Origin: JAAAOZ01 sp964496595
GTDB taxonomy: Bacteria > Chloroflexota > Anaerolineae > B4-G1 > SLSP01
DNA: 29,465 bases
Direction of reading: 5' to 3'
Assembly (NCBI GenBank): GCA_964496595.1
Contig: CAZCAI010000040.1
Coordinates: 1 to 29,465 of the forward strand
The translations under genes were made by a program, and so were the position numbers. The notes under the pieces were generated by a model. It had not been told where the DNA came from. It saw only the letters and a program-made list of their open reading frames with translations, and ran no database searches. Shown piece by piece: positions 7,295-15,141 of the stretch; position 1 is the stretch's first letter, and every line of letters begins with the position of its first letter.

Positions 7295-7373
7295 AGTGTT
7301 TCCTTTCTGATTGTCTTTCTTGTTGTGGCGGTCTGGTTTATCCTCTTCAGGGGGATCTGGTCAAGCCACGAAG

Positions 7374-7478
7374 CGTATTCCGTATTGCGTATTTCGTAAT
7401 GAATTAATCACAAGATTCGATTTGTAATTGCCCGAAGTATGCGTAACATAATTACGCAATACGTTTTACGGAATACGA
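7374..7478 (-). repeat. Dispersed repeat family B, copy 2
   Basis: This is a roughly 105-bp element in the gap between the NurA and HAS-like genes. Its reverse complement reads GTATTCCGTAAAACGTATTG at the start and aligns throughout with 1484-1586. Its ends are imperfect inverted repeats of each other (CGTATTCCGTA at both termini on opposite strands). Confidence 0.82.
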
Positions 7479-7511
7479 AACGCACCACAACGAGAGTGAT
7501 GTGCACCTGAT

Positions 7512-8687
7512 CTATCGTCGCCCCAAATAAGATTTCTGGCGCGCCTTCTCGGATTCGTGCGGGACGAAGCCTTGCGCCATCAGGCGGCGCTGAAGCTCCT
7601 GATCCAACGCGGCCTTATCCTGTGTGGTGACCAGCGCCACCTCGTGCGCGCGCGCCAGCACGTAGGGATAGCCCTGGAGCGCGTGCGCTTGATGGCGCAG
7701 CGCGGCGTGCAACGTCGCGATGCCGGATGCCTCTTCTCCCTCCACCGCCCAGGCCGGCGCCTCCAGCCGCGCGATGATGGGCGCGGTCGCGCCGACGTTG
7801 AGGTAGCAGAACCAGATCTCGTGCCCGCGCTGGGCGTGCGTGCGATTGGTCGGGGTGGGGCGGCGGAACCACGAGGTACGCGCGTGCGGCGGGAGTACCT
7901 GCGCCATCAGCTCGCGGTCGGTGAGCGGATGGAGCGGATTCTTGTCTAACTTGTCCGGCAGATCGTGGGGCGCGAGCCGGCTGGCCCAGAGGAGATCCAA
8001 CACCGCGCGTCCGCCGGGCCGGTCGATGTAGCCGGCGGGGAGGGCGCGCGCCTCGCGCAGGCGATCCATCGCCTGGAGATAATCGAAGAAAGCGCGGCTC
8101 TCCTCCTTGCGGCGCTCGCCGTAGCTCCACAGGAGCGGGCCATCGGTGAGCGCGAAGAGCGGCGCGGTCGGATCGGTGGCGCGAATGGACTCAGACAATC
8201 TGCCTAAGTAGGCCACCTCGCGGCCCTCGCGCCGCATCCCGATGGCCGATTTGGAGATGAGCAGCCCCAGATCATCGTACAGTTCTTCGTTTTTGAAGTG
8301 GATCGTGGCCTCTTGGCGCGGCGTCGGCACACTGCCATCGTAGCGGAAGATCAGGCCGCCCACCTGGATCAGGTAGTAGAGCACGGCGCTGTGGCGATCG
8401 GGGTAGATTTGCGAGCCATCGACGCCCACGAGAATCACGCCCGCTCCCGGATGGTCAGCGGCGCGCTCGCAGGCATCTAACGGGGCGTCGGTCGTGGGCA
8501 GCGCGCCGTGCCAGCCCGCGTCCCGCGCCGCTAAGTGTGCCAATCGCGCGCGCAACTCATCCGGCGAGGGCGCTTCCGCCAGCCACCGGCGCGCGTCCTC
8601 AAGCTGTGCCGCCTGCTGCGTCCGCCCCTCGGTCGCGTTCTGGCTCAGCGCCGCGATCTCCGCGCTTAACCGCTCAATGTGTAGCAT
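7512..8687 (-). CDS. NurA-domain DNA repair nuclease
   Basis: This 391-aa protein starts at ATG 8687 behind a GAGAGGAGA site. The NurA core is visible. VGVDGSQIYPDRHS (Asp90) matches the first metal-binding Asp motif, and ALTDGPLLWSYG (Asp182) matches the second. The C-terminal GYPYVLARAHEVALVTTQDK segment resembles the family's YPxxLxxAH motif. NurA is a 5'-3' exonuclease and endonuclease that works with the HerA translocase on DNA ends. Here the partner ATPase is not present in the window; only a barrel-like protein follows. The gene is divergent from the dcw cluster and has its own likely promoter. Confidence 0.85.
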   Translation of the reverse strand: MLHIERLSAEIAALSQNATEGRTQQAAQLEDARRWLAEAPSPDELRARLAHLAARDAGWHGALPTTDAPLDACERAADHPGAGVILVGVDGSQIYPDRHSAVLYYLIQVGGLIFRYDGSVPTPRQEATIHFKNEELYDDLGLLISKSAIGMRREGREVAYLGRLSESIRATDPTAPLFALTDGPLLWSYGERRKEESRAFFDYLQAMDRLREARALPAGYIDRPGGRAVLDLLWASRLAPHDLPDKLDKNPLHPLTDRELMAQVLPPHARTSWFRRPTPTNRTHAQRGHEIWFCYLNVGATAPIIARLEAPAWAVEGEEASGIATLHAALRHQAHALQGYPYVLARAHEVALVTTQDKAALDQELQRRLMAQGFVPHESEKARQKSYLGRR

Positions 8688-8716
8688 CGTGTCTCCTCTC
8701 CACCTTATTAGCCCTC

Positions 8717-8744
8717 ATTATAATCGAGCCTGCGCGCAGAACAA
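8717..8744 (-). promoter_or_regulatory. Likely promoter of the nurA transcription unit
   Basis: On the minus strand a perfect TATAAT (8722-8717) has TTGTTC (8744-8739) 16 bases upstream. It lies about 30 bases before the NurA start codon. The -10 is strong; the -35 matches TTGACA at only three of six positions. Confidence 0.5.
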
Positions 8745-8913
8745 CCACGAATTGGTTCGTAGTCAGCTACGCCATGGAATGCAGTGGAATGGAGTAGCAT
8801 TAAAGTAATTGAGATGTTAACGGATTGGTTATGGTCTCCCGGCCAAGTGTTACAAATCCATAACAATATCCCAAATTTTACCGATTTCTACCTAATTTTT
8901 TGGGATTTCCCTA

Positions 8914-8942
8914 TTGCAATAGTTGGGAAATTACGCTATAAT
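8914..8942 (+). promoter_or_regulatory. Main promoter of the dcw cluster
   Basis: TTGCAA (8914-8919) and TATAAT (8937-8942) are separated by exactly 17 bases. This is close to the housekeeping sigma consensus. The predicted transcript starts near 8949 and leaves a leader of about 100 bases before mraZ. The 362-bp gap 8688-9049 otherwise holds only the minus-strand promoter, an AT-rich stretch (8800-8930) and the operator array. Confidence 0.82.
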
Positions 8943-8943
8943 G

Positions 8944-9000
8944 TGGGTGGCCGTGGGGAGATGTGGGGGAAAATGGGGGAAACTTCCTGTTTTGTGGGGG
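8944..9000 (+). promoter_or_regulatory. Probable MraZ operator: 10-bp-phased TGGG array
   Basis: TGGG motifs start at 8944, 8954, 8964 and 8974, exactly one helical turn apart, with another at 8995. Earlier ones at 8901 and 8924 flank the promoter, the second in phase. MraZ is known to bind tandem TGGG-type repeats upstream of its own gene and to repress the dcw operon. The array covers the predicted start site, so autorepression is likely. Confidence 0.75.
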
Positions 9001-9049
9001 ACAATCTACGGTGCGTGTGGATTTTAATGCTTAGGGAGACTGAGCACTT

Positions 9050-9487
9050 ATGTTTTTAGGACAATACGCCTACACAATCGATAGCAAAGGCCGCGTGACC
9101 ATCCCGGCGCGCTTCCGCGAGGAGTTGGAAGAGACCGTGGTCGTGACGCGGGGATTGGATCGTTGCCTTGCGATTTACCCCCTCGATGTGTGGGAGAACA
9201 TTGCGCAGAAGGTGACAGCGCTGCCCATCACAGATCCGCGCGGGCGCACGCTACGGCGGATCTTTTTCGCGGATGCGGCACAAGTCGAGCCGGATCGGCA
9301 GGGGCGCGTGCTGTTGCCGGAGCGTTTGCGCAGTTATGCCGGCCTCGCGCCGACGGAAGAAGCTGTCATCGTCGGGTTGGATCGCTTTATGGAGGTCTGG
9401 AACCCTGAGCGCTGGGAACGAGAGAACATCAGTCAACTGGAAGTCATGGAAGAGGCCCCGGCGTTATGGGAGGATCTTCAAATCTAA
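9050..9487 (+). CDS. mraZ: Transcriptional regulator MraZ
   Basis: This 145-aa protein has two AbrB-like halves, each with a DxxxR-type motif: IDSKGRVTIPARFR (about 10-23) and PDRQGRVLLPERLR (about 81-94). It opens with MFLGQYAYTID, typical of the family. The start ATG has AGGGAG about 12 bases upstream. MraZ forms a ring that binds repeated TGGG boxes in its own promoter and usually represses the division/cell-wall cluster. It is the first gene of that cluster here, and such boxes lie just upstream. The length is normal. Confidence 0.95.
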   Translation: MFLGQYAYTIDSKGRVTIPARFREELEETVVVTRGLDRCLAIYPLDVWENIAQKVTALPITDPRGRTLRRIFFADAAQVEPDRQGRVLLPERLRSYAGLAPTEEAVIVGLDRFMEVWNPERWERENISQLEVMEEAPALWEDLQI

Positions 9488-10431
9488 CATTACACGAGGC
9501 TGATACTCAGCAGCATATCCCCGTGCTGCTGGATGAGGTCGTCGCATACCTGGCGGTTGCATCGGGCGGCGCGTACTTAGATGCGACCATCGGCGGCGGC
9601 GGGCACGCCGAGGCGATGCTCAACGCCTCCGCGCCGGACGGGCGGTTGCTGGGCTTGGATCGTGATCCGGAGGCCGTAGCCCGCGCCCACGCGCGATTGC
9701 GCCCGTTCGGTGAGCGCGCCCGTGTGCGCCATGCGCCGTATACGCGCTTGCGTTCGCTGGCGGAGACGGAAAGGATGCTGCCCTTAGATGGCATCCTCTT
9801 CGATTTGGGCTTCTCTTCGTGGCAGATTGATGACCCGACGCGCGGATTTTCCTTTCGTTTCGCCGCGCCCTTGGATATGCGCTACAATCCCGAAAGCGCC
9901 ACGCCGACGGCGGCCGAGTTGGTGAACACGCTGCCCCCCTCAGAGTTGGCGGATGTGATCTACGAGTATGGCGAGGAAGGGCGCAGCCGTCAGATTGCGA
10001 GCGCGATTGTGGCCGCCCGTCCGATCCGCGACACGCAGTATTTAGCGGAGGTCATCGCGGCGGCGGTGGGGCAGGGCGCCCATCAGCGCGGCATTCATCC
10101 GGCGACGAAGACCTTTCAAGCGCTGCGCATCGCCGTCAACCGCGAGTTGGAGATGTTGGAGGCGGCGCTGCCGGAGGCAGTGGCGGCCTTGCGACCCGGC
10201 GGTCGCCTGGCGGTGATCTCCTTCCATTCGTTAGAGGATCGCATCGTGAAGCATTTCTTCAAGCGGGAGGCGAGCGCGTGCATCTGCCCGCCGGAGATCC
10301 CGATCTGCGTGTGCGATCACAAAGCGAGCGTGCGGGTGCTGACATCCAAGCCCATCCGCCCCACCGAGGCGGAAATCGCCGCGAACCCGCGTAGCCGCAG
10401 CGCGAAATTGCGGATCGTAGAGCGGATTTGA
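9466..10431 (+). CDS. rsmH: 16S rRNA m4C1402 methyltransferase RsmH (MraW)
   Basis: This 321-aa SAM-dependent methyltransferase modifies N4 of C1402 in 16S rRNA. HIPVLLDEVV at the N-terminus, the SAM loop DATIGGGGHAEAML, DGILFDLGFSS and the C-terminal FHSLEDRIVKHFF are all family hallmarks. The chosen start overlaps the end of mraZ by 22 bases, with GGAGG-like bases in the mraZ coding tail. It is second in the cluster, as in most bacteria. Confidence 0.95.
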   Translation: MGGSSNLTLHEADTQQHIPVLLDEVVAYLAVASGGAYLDATIGGGGHAEAMLNASAPDGRLLGLDRDPEAVARAHARLRPFGERARVRHAPYTRLRSLAETERMLPLDGILFDLGFSSWQIDDPTRGFSFRFAAPLDMRYNPESATPTAAELVNTLPPSELADVIYEYGEEGRSRQIASAIVAARPIRDTQYLAEVIAAAVGQGAHQRGIHPATKTFQALRIAVNRELEMLEAALPEAVAALRPGGRLAVISFHSLEDRIVKHFFKREASACICPPEIPICVCDHKASVRVLTSKPIRPTEAEIAANPRSRSAKLRIVERI

Positions 10432-10490
10432 GGCTCGCGACGAGTATAACGTAACTTCTTGACCACCCGATTACTTTCGGAGGTGCCCTG

Positions 10491-10817
10491 ATGAGTGTGA
10501 TCTGGCAACAAAAAACGCACGGCGTCCCCCGCCGGCGCAGTAAAATGAACCGCTCGGTCGCCCAGCTTTTCTTGCTGATTCTACTGTTGGCCGCGCTGTT
10601 TGCCGCGCTCTACCTCTGGCTGATGGCCTCCAAAGTCCAGCTTTCCCGCCAGGTGTGGGCGATGGAGAATGAGCTGGTAGCGTTGGAGCGCGAGAATCGC
10701 TTGCTGCACGCGGAGATCGCGGAGGCCGGATCGATTTCGAGCTTGCAGGAGCGCTCCGTCGCGCTCGGCTACCAGCCGGCAGGCGCGGTTGATCATCTAT
10801 ATATAGGAGCGCCATAA
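10491..10817 (+). CDS. ftsL: FtsL/DivIC-like septum protein
   Basis: This 108-aa bitopic protein has a short basic cytoplasmic tail, one membrane helix (about 24-47) and an extracytoplasmic coiled coil (about 48-80, MENELVALERENRLLHAEIAEA). The size, topology and place between rsmH and ftsI match FtsL, which recruits and activates the FtsW-FtsI septal synthase together with FtsQ and FtsB. Sequence conservation in this family is low, so the name rests on architecture and position. The ATG at 10491 has CGGAGGTG a few bases upstream. Confidence 0.82.
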   Translation: MSVIWQQKTHGVPRRRSKMNRSVAQLFLLILLLAALFAALYLWLMASKVQLSRQVWAMENELVALERENRLLHAEIAEAGSISSLQERSVALGYQPAGAVDHLYIGAP

Positions 10818-10818
10818 G

Positions 10819-12558
10819 ATGTTACGCGGCCCAGAAGCTCGACTGCGTTTGATCGTCGCTCTGTTGATCGCTGCCCTGACGCCAGTGTTAGGGCAGTTGG
10901 TGCGTCTCCAGGTGCTGGAGCATCAAAGCCACCGCGAGCAGGTAGAGCGCTTGGTGCGCCGCAACTACGCGCTCCCCGATCCGCCGTGGGGCGCGGTATT
11001 GGATTGTAACGGCGATTTGTTGGTGGGCAGCGTCCCTGTCTACGACGTCGGCGTGGAGGTGAATTTAGTCACGGACACCGTCAAGGCCGCGCAGACATTG
11101 GCGCCTATCCTGGGACGTTCCGTTGAGGCTTTGACTGCTGCATTGACCTTGTCGCCGGATACCGAGACGTTGGTATGGCGCCCGCTGGCGAGTGATATTT
11201 CGGCCCAGAAGGCGGAGGAGTTATCGGCGCGCAATTGGCGCTGGCTGACACTTACACCGAAGTGGGAACGTTATTATCCCGAAGGCGCGTTGGCCGCTCA
11301 CACGTTAGGATTTGTCAATCGGGAAGGCATGGGGTATGGTGTACAGGTGGGGCAGTTGCGCTTTTTGCAGGGGGAACGTGTGGAGCGCTTTGGCGCTGTC
11401 AACGGCGATACCAGCCCGATGCCCCATGAACTCTTAGTAGAGGGAACGATTCCTTATCCCGGCACTGACTTGCGTTTGACGATAGATCGGACGGTTCAGG
11501 CCTACGTTGAAGGCGAACTGGATCGCGCGCTGGCGGAGTATCAGGCCGAGGGCGGGACGATCTTGGTGATGGACCCCCGCACCGGCGCGCTCATCGCTCT
11601 GGCCAGCCGCCCGAACTATGAGCCGGCGCGCTACGCCGATTACGCCGCCGACGGCCAGGAACAGCTCTTCTTGGACCCGGCGGTGAGTGTGGCGTATGAG
11701 CCGGGTTCGGTTTTTAAGATTGTGACGGCGGCGGCGGCGTTAGATTCGGGCAAGGTGGATCTGGATTGGTCGTATCAGGACGCCGGTCAGTTGGAATATG
11801 GCGGTGTGAAGATCCGCAACTCGAGCGGCGCGTCGTACGGTCAGCAAGATTTGGAGGGTATCTTGGCGCACTCGTTGAACGTGGGCGCGGCGACGCTCTC
11901 CACGCGCGTGATGGGCGGGGAGGACTTCTACGCCTATGTGCGCGCCTTTGGCTTTGGGCGTCTCACCGGTATTGGGGTGACGGGTGAAGCAAGGGGCACA
12001 GTTCATCTGCCCACGGATTGGGATTGGGCCGATAGTTATTTAGCGACGAACTCGTTCGGGCAGGGTATTGCGGTGACGCCCTTGCAGATGGCGACCGCCG
12101 TCGCCGCGGTGGCAAACGACGGCGTGATGATGCAGCCCCGTCTGATCGCGGAGCGTATCTACGCCGATGGGCGGCGGGTGGAGATTCCCCCGCGCCCCTT
12201 GGGCGAGCCGATTTCGGAGGCGACCGCGCAGCAATTGACGGAGCTACTGGCGCGGGCCGTCGAGCGGGAGATGACGGCGGCCCAAGTGCCGGGCTATCGC
12301 ATCGCCGGGAAGTCAGGCACGGCGCAGATCCCTGCCAGCGGCGGTTACGATCGAGAGGATGTGATCGCCAGCTTCGTGGGCTACGGGCCGACGCCTGATC
12401 CGCGGGTATTGATTTTAGTCAAGTTAGATCGGCCAGGTGTGGCCCCCGCGCTCCGCTGGGGAACGCAGACGGCGGCCCCTGTCTTCAGCGAGGTGGCGGC
12501 GCGAGTTTTTGTGCTACTGGATATTCCACCGGCATCGTTGCAAGCGGCGACGAATTGA
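10819..12558 (+). CDS. ftsI: Septal peptidoglycan transpeptidase FtsI (PBP3-type)
   Basis: This is a 579-aa class B penicillin-binding protein. It has an N-terminal membrane helix (about 10-28), a dimerisation/pedestal domain, and a transpeptidase domain with all three active-site motifs: SVFK (297-300, catalytic Ser297), SLN (352-354) and KSG (498-500). It cross-links septal glycan strands. It starts one base after the ftsL-like stop. No PASTA repeats follow the transpeptidase domain. That makes it the short form of the family, unlike many Gram-positive division PBPs. Confidence 0.93.
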   Translation: MLRGPEARLRLIVALLIAALTPVLGQLVRLQVLEHQSHREQVERLVRRNYALPDPPWGAVLDCNGDLLVGSVPVYDVGVEVNLVTDTVKAAQTLAPILGRSVEALTAALTLSPDTETLVWRPLASDISAQKAEELSARNWRWLTLTPKWERYYPEGALAAHTLGFVNREGMGYGVQVGQLRFLQGERVERFGAVNGDTSPMPHELLVEGTIPYPGTDLRLTIDRTVQAYVEGELDRALAEYQAEGGTILVMDPRTGALIALASRPNYEPARYADYAADGQEQLFLDPAVSVAYEPGSVFKIVTAAAALDSGKVDLDWSYQDAGQLEYGGVKIRNSSGASYGQQDLEGILAHSLNVGAATLSTRVMGGEDFYAYVRAFGFGRLTGIGVTGEARGTVHLPTDWDWADSYLATNSFGQGIAVTPLQMATAVAAVANDGVMMQPRLIAERIYADGRRVEIPPRPLGEPISEATAQQLTELLARAVEREMTAAQVPGYRIAGKSGTAQIPASGGYDREDVIASFVGYGPTPDPRVLILVKLDRPGVAPALRWGTQTAAPVFSEVAARVFVLLDIPPASLQAATN

Positions 12559-12564
12559 GGTGTG

Positions 12565-14028
12565 ATGAATAAAAAGTTGACATTGGGCGCTTTAATCGCA
12601 GGGATGGGAGGAGGGCATCCATCCGGTTTAGAGATTCCTATCTCAGTGGTGGTGGATTCTCGAAAAGCTTCGGCGGGCGCGGTCTTTTTTGCCTTTGAGG
12701 GTGAGCAGGTGGATGGGCACGACTTCGTGGCCGACGCCTTCGAGCGCGGCGCAGTCGCTGCCGTCGTCTCGCGCGAGGTCGATGTGGACGCCCAGTCGAT
12801 TGATCTGGAGAACGGCCCCTCGCTGGCGACATTGACGACGCCGTTGGTCATTCGCGTCCCCGATGTGTTGGCGGCCCTGCAGGATGCGGCGCACTTTTGG
12901 CGTCAGCAGCTATCGCCGCGCGTGGTGGGCATCACGGGCAGCGTGGGCAAGACGACGACGAAAGAGGTGCTCTCCAGCGTGTTGGCGCAGCGTTATCGCG
13001 TGCTGCGGAGCGCCAGTTCGTTTAATAATGAGATTGGCGTGCCGTTGACGTTGCTGGCTCTCACTGCGGAGCACGAGCGCCTGGTTTTGGAGATGGGGAT
13101 GTACGTGCGCGGCGATATTGACTTCTTGGCTAAGATGGCCCAACCGCATGTCGGGATCATCACCAATGTGGCGCCCGTCCACGCGGAGCGCGCGGGCAGC
13201 GTCGAGAACATCGCGCTCGGCAAGCGCGAGTTGGTCGAGGCGCTGCCGCCCGCGCCGGAGGGCGTGGCGATCCTCAACCATGATGATACCCGCGTGCGGG
13301 AAATGGCCGCTCACACTCAGGCGCGCGTCTTCTTCTACGGCTTTACCTCGAAGGCCGATCTCTGGGTGGATGAGGTCGAGAGCCTGGGGTTAGATGGCAT
13401 CCGCGTGCGATTGCACTACAAGGGCGATCAACTCTACGTCCGAGCGCCGCTCTTGGGTCGTCACAGCGCGCACACGGTGCTCCGCGCGACCGCCGGCGGG
13501 TTGGTCGAAGGGCTGACGTGGCAGGAGATCATCGAGGGCTTGCGCTCGCCGGGCGCGCAGTTGCGCCTGGTCACCGTGGAGGGGCCGAACGACTCGTTGA
13601 TTTTAGACGATACCTATAACGCCAGTCCTCCTTCGACGTTGGCCGCGCTGAATTTATTGCGGGATTTGGAGATGAATCGGCAAGGCTCCCGGCCGGCCGG
13701 ACGACGGAAGATTGCCGTCTTGGGCGATATGCTCGAATTGGGCGATTACGAGGAGGCCGGCCATCTCAAGGTGGGATGCCGGGCCGCCAGTGTGGTGACG
13801 GAACTGGTCGCGGTGGGCGAGCAGGCGCGCGTCGTCGCGCGCGGCGCCGAGTTGTGTGGCCTGGCGCGCTCACACATTCACATCGCGCCGGATAGCGACG
13901 GTGCTGTCGAGGTGCTGTGCGAGATTTTGGAGGCGGGCGATATCATCTTGGTCAAAGGCTCGCGGGCGATGCATATGGAGAAGATAGTCGCAAAGCTGAG
14001 TGAGGAGGATGTGTGGCATTCGCACTGA
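12565..14028 (+). CDS. murF: UDP-MurNAc-tripeptide:D-Ala-D-Ala ligase MurF
   Basis: This 487-aa cytoplasmic Mur ligase adds D-Ala-D-Ala to UDP-MurNAc-tripeptide. The ATP-binding loop GITGSVGKTT (about 122-131) is followed by FNNEIGVPLTLL, a MurF hallmark, and by LEMGMYVRGDI and DDTYNASPPS. ATG 12565 is preferred over GTG 12562 because GAGG at 12557-12560 is then better spaced. It follows ftsI directly. In most clusters murE would lie between them, and it is missing here. Confidence 0.94.
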   Translation: MNKKLTLGALIAGMGGGHPSGLEIPISVVVDSRKASAGAVFFAFEGEQVDGHDFVADAFERGAVAAVVSREVDVDAQSIDLENGPSLATLTTPLVIRVPDVLAALQDAAHFWRQQLSPRVVGITGSVGKTTTKEVLSSVLAQRYRVLRSASSFNNEIGVPLTLLALTAEHERLVLEMGMYVRGDIDFLAKMAQPHVGIITNVAPVHAERAGSVENIALGKRELVEALPPAPEGVAILNHDDTRVREMAAHTQARVFFYGFTSKADLWVDEVESLGLDGIRVRLHYKGDQLYVRAPLLGRHSAHTVLRATAGGLVEGLTWQEIIEGLRSPGAQLRLVTVEGPNDSLILDDTYNASPPSTLAALNLLRDLEMNRQGSRPAGRRKIAVLGDMLELGDYEEAGHLKVGCRAASVVTELVAVGEQARVVARGAELCGLARSHIHIAPDSDGAVEVLCEILEAGDIILVKGSRAMHMEKIVAKLSEEDVWHSH

Positions 14029-15011
14029 TTCTGGCCGGCCTCTCCTTCTTTATGGTGGTCTTTTGGGGCCAGCCCTATATCGCTCTCTTGCGTCGCTGGA
14101 GCGTCGGAAAGCGAATCCGCATCGATGGCCCAGATGGTCATTTCACCAAAATGGGCACGCCCACCATGGGTGGTATGCTGATCACCATTCCGGTTTTTTT
14201 GATCACGGTCGCGTTGAACGTTTACAACTTGATGGGGCAGACGGTCATCGGGCAATCGATTTTGGTGCCGTTGGGCGTGATGTTGGCCTACGCGATTTTA
14301 GGCGCTCTAGACGATTGGGCCGGCGTGCGAGGCGTCCGGCGCGGCGAGGGCTTCACCGCGCGCTTCAAAATGGAGATCGAGTTGGTCTTCACGTTGTTAG
14401 TCGCCTTAGTCTTGTATTACGGCCTTGATCTGCGCAGCGTGGCGCTGCCCGGCGTCCCGGAGAAGATCGATATTGGTCTCTTTTACATTCCCATCGCGAT
14501 GTTCGTGATTATCGGATCGGCCAATGCCTCCAATTTGACGGACGGCCTGGATGGCCTGGCCGGCATCATCATGGCCACGGCCTTTGCCATCTACGGCGTG
14601 GTGGCCCATTTGCAGGGGCAAGTTTACCTGGTGCGCTTCTGCTTCACCGTGGTCGGCGCGTCGTTCGCCTTCTTATGGTACAACGCCCATCCCGCCGAAC
14701 TTTTTATGGGCGATACCGGCTCGCTCGCGCTTGGCTCAACGTTAGGCGTGGTCGCGTTGATGACCGGGCAGTGGCTGGTGCTCCCCATCGTGATGCTGGT
14801 CCCGGTCGCGGAGACGCTGTCGGTCATCATCCAGGTGAGCTATTTCAAACTCACCAGGCGCTGGTTGGGCGAGGGACGGCGCGTCTTCAAGATGGCGCCG
14901 TTGCACCATCACTTTGAGATGTTAGGTTGGTCGGAGACGCAGGTCGTGCAACGTCTCTGGTTGGTGGAGATTTTGTCCGCGATGGCCGGGATGGCCCTGG
15001 CGCTGATTTAG
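14013..15011 (+). CDS. mraY: Phospho-MurNAc-pentapeptide translocase MraY
   Basis: This 332-aa polytopic membrane enzyme transfers phospho-MurNAc-pentapeptide to undecaprenyl phosphate, making lipid I. The motifs TPTMGGML, ALDDWAGV, NLTDGLDGLA, FMGDTGSLALG and HHHFEMLGW contain the known catalytic and metal-binding residues. It starts at GTG 14013 with GAGGAGG upstream and overlaps murF by 16 bases. The open frame ends quickly after the last helix, at the usual place. Confidence 0.95.
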   Translation: MAFALILAGLSFFMVVFWGQPYIALLRRWSVGKRIRIDGPDGHFTKMGTPTMGGMLITIPVFLITVALNVYNLMGQTVIGQSILVPLGVMLAYAILGALDDWAGVRGVRRGEGFTARFKMEIELVFTLLVALVLYYGLDLRSVALPGVPEKIDIGLFYIPIAMFVIIGSANASNLTDGLDGLAGIIMATAFAIYGVVAHLQGQVYLVRFCFTVVGASFAFLWYNAHPAELFMGDTGSLALGSTLGVVALMTGQWLVLPIVMLVPVAETLSVIIQVSYFKLTRRWLGEGRRVFKMAPLHHHFEMLGWSETQVVQRLWLVEILSAMAGMALALI

Positions 15012-15019
15012 ATTTTTCA

Positions 15020-15105
15020 GCTCCAAGCGGATTGCTAAATCCGCGTTTGTGGCTATATTTGGTCTCTTTTATTGTGGAACGGGGATCTGGCGATCCCCTT
15101 GGAGC
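15020..15105 (-). repeat. Family C palindromic element between mraY and murD
   Basis: This 86-bp element is bounded by GCTCCAAG and CTTGGAGC. It has end hairpins GCGGATTGCTAAATCCGC and GGGGATCTGGCGATCCCC. Reverse-complemented, it matches the unit at 5338-5398 in order and spacing of the hairpins, but with a longer AT-rich middle. Here it is outside coding sequence and fills most of the 130-bp gap before murD. Confidence 0.82.
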
Positions 15106-15141
15106 GAGACGAGAATTTGACTTGAAGGAGCGAAAAATCGT

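Noticed and set aside
8784..9059. A 91-codon open frame just before mraZ
   Set aside because: It runs through the dcw promoter and the TGGG operator array, overlaps the mraZ start, and its composition is not protein-like.
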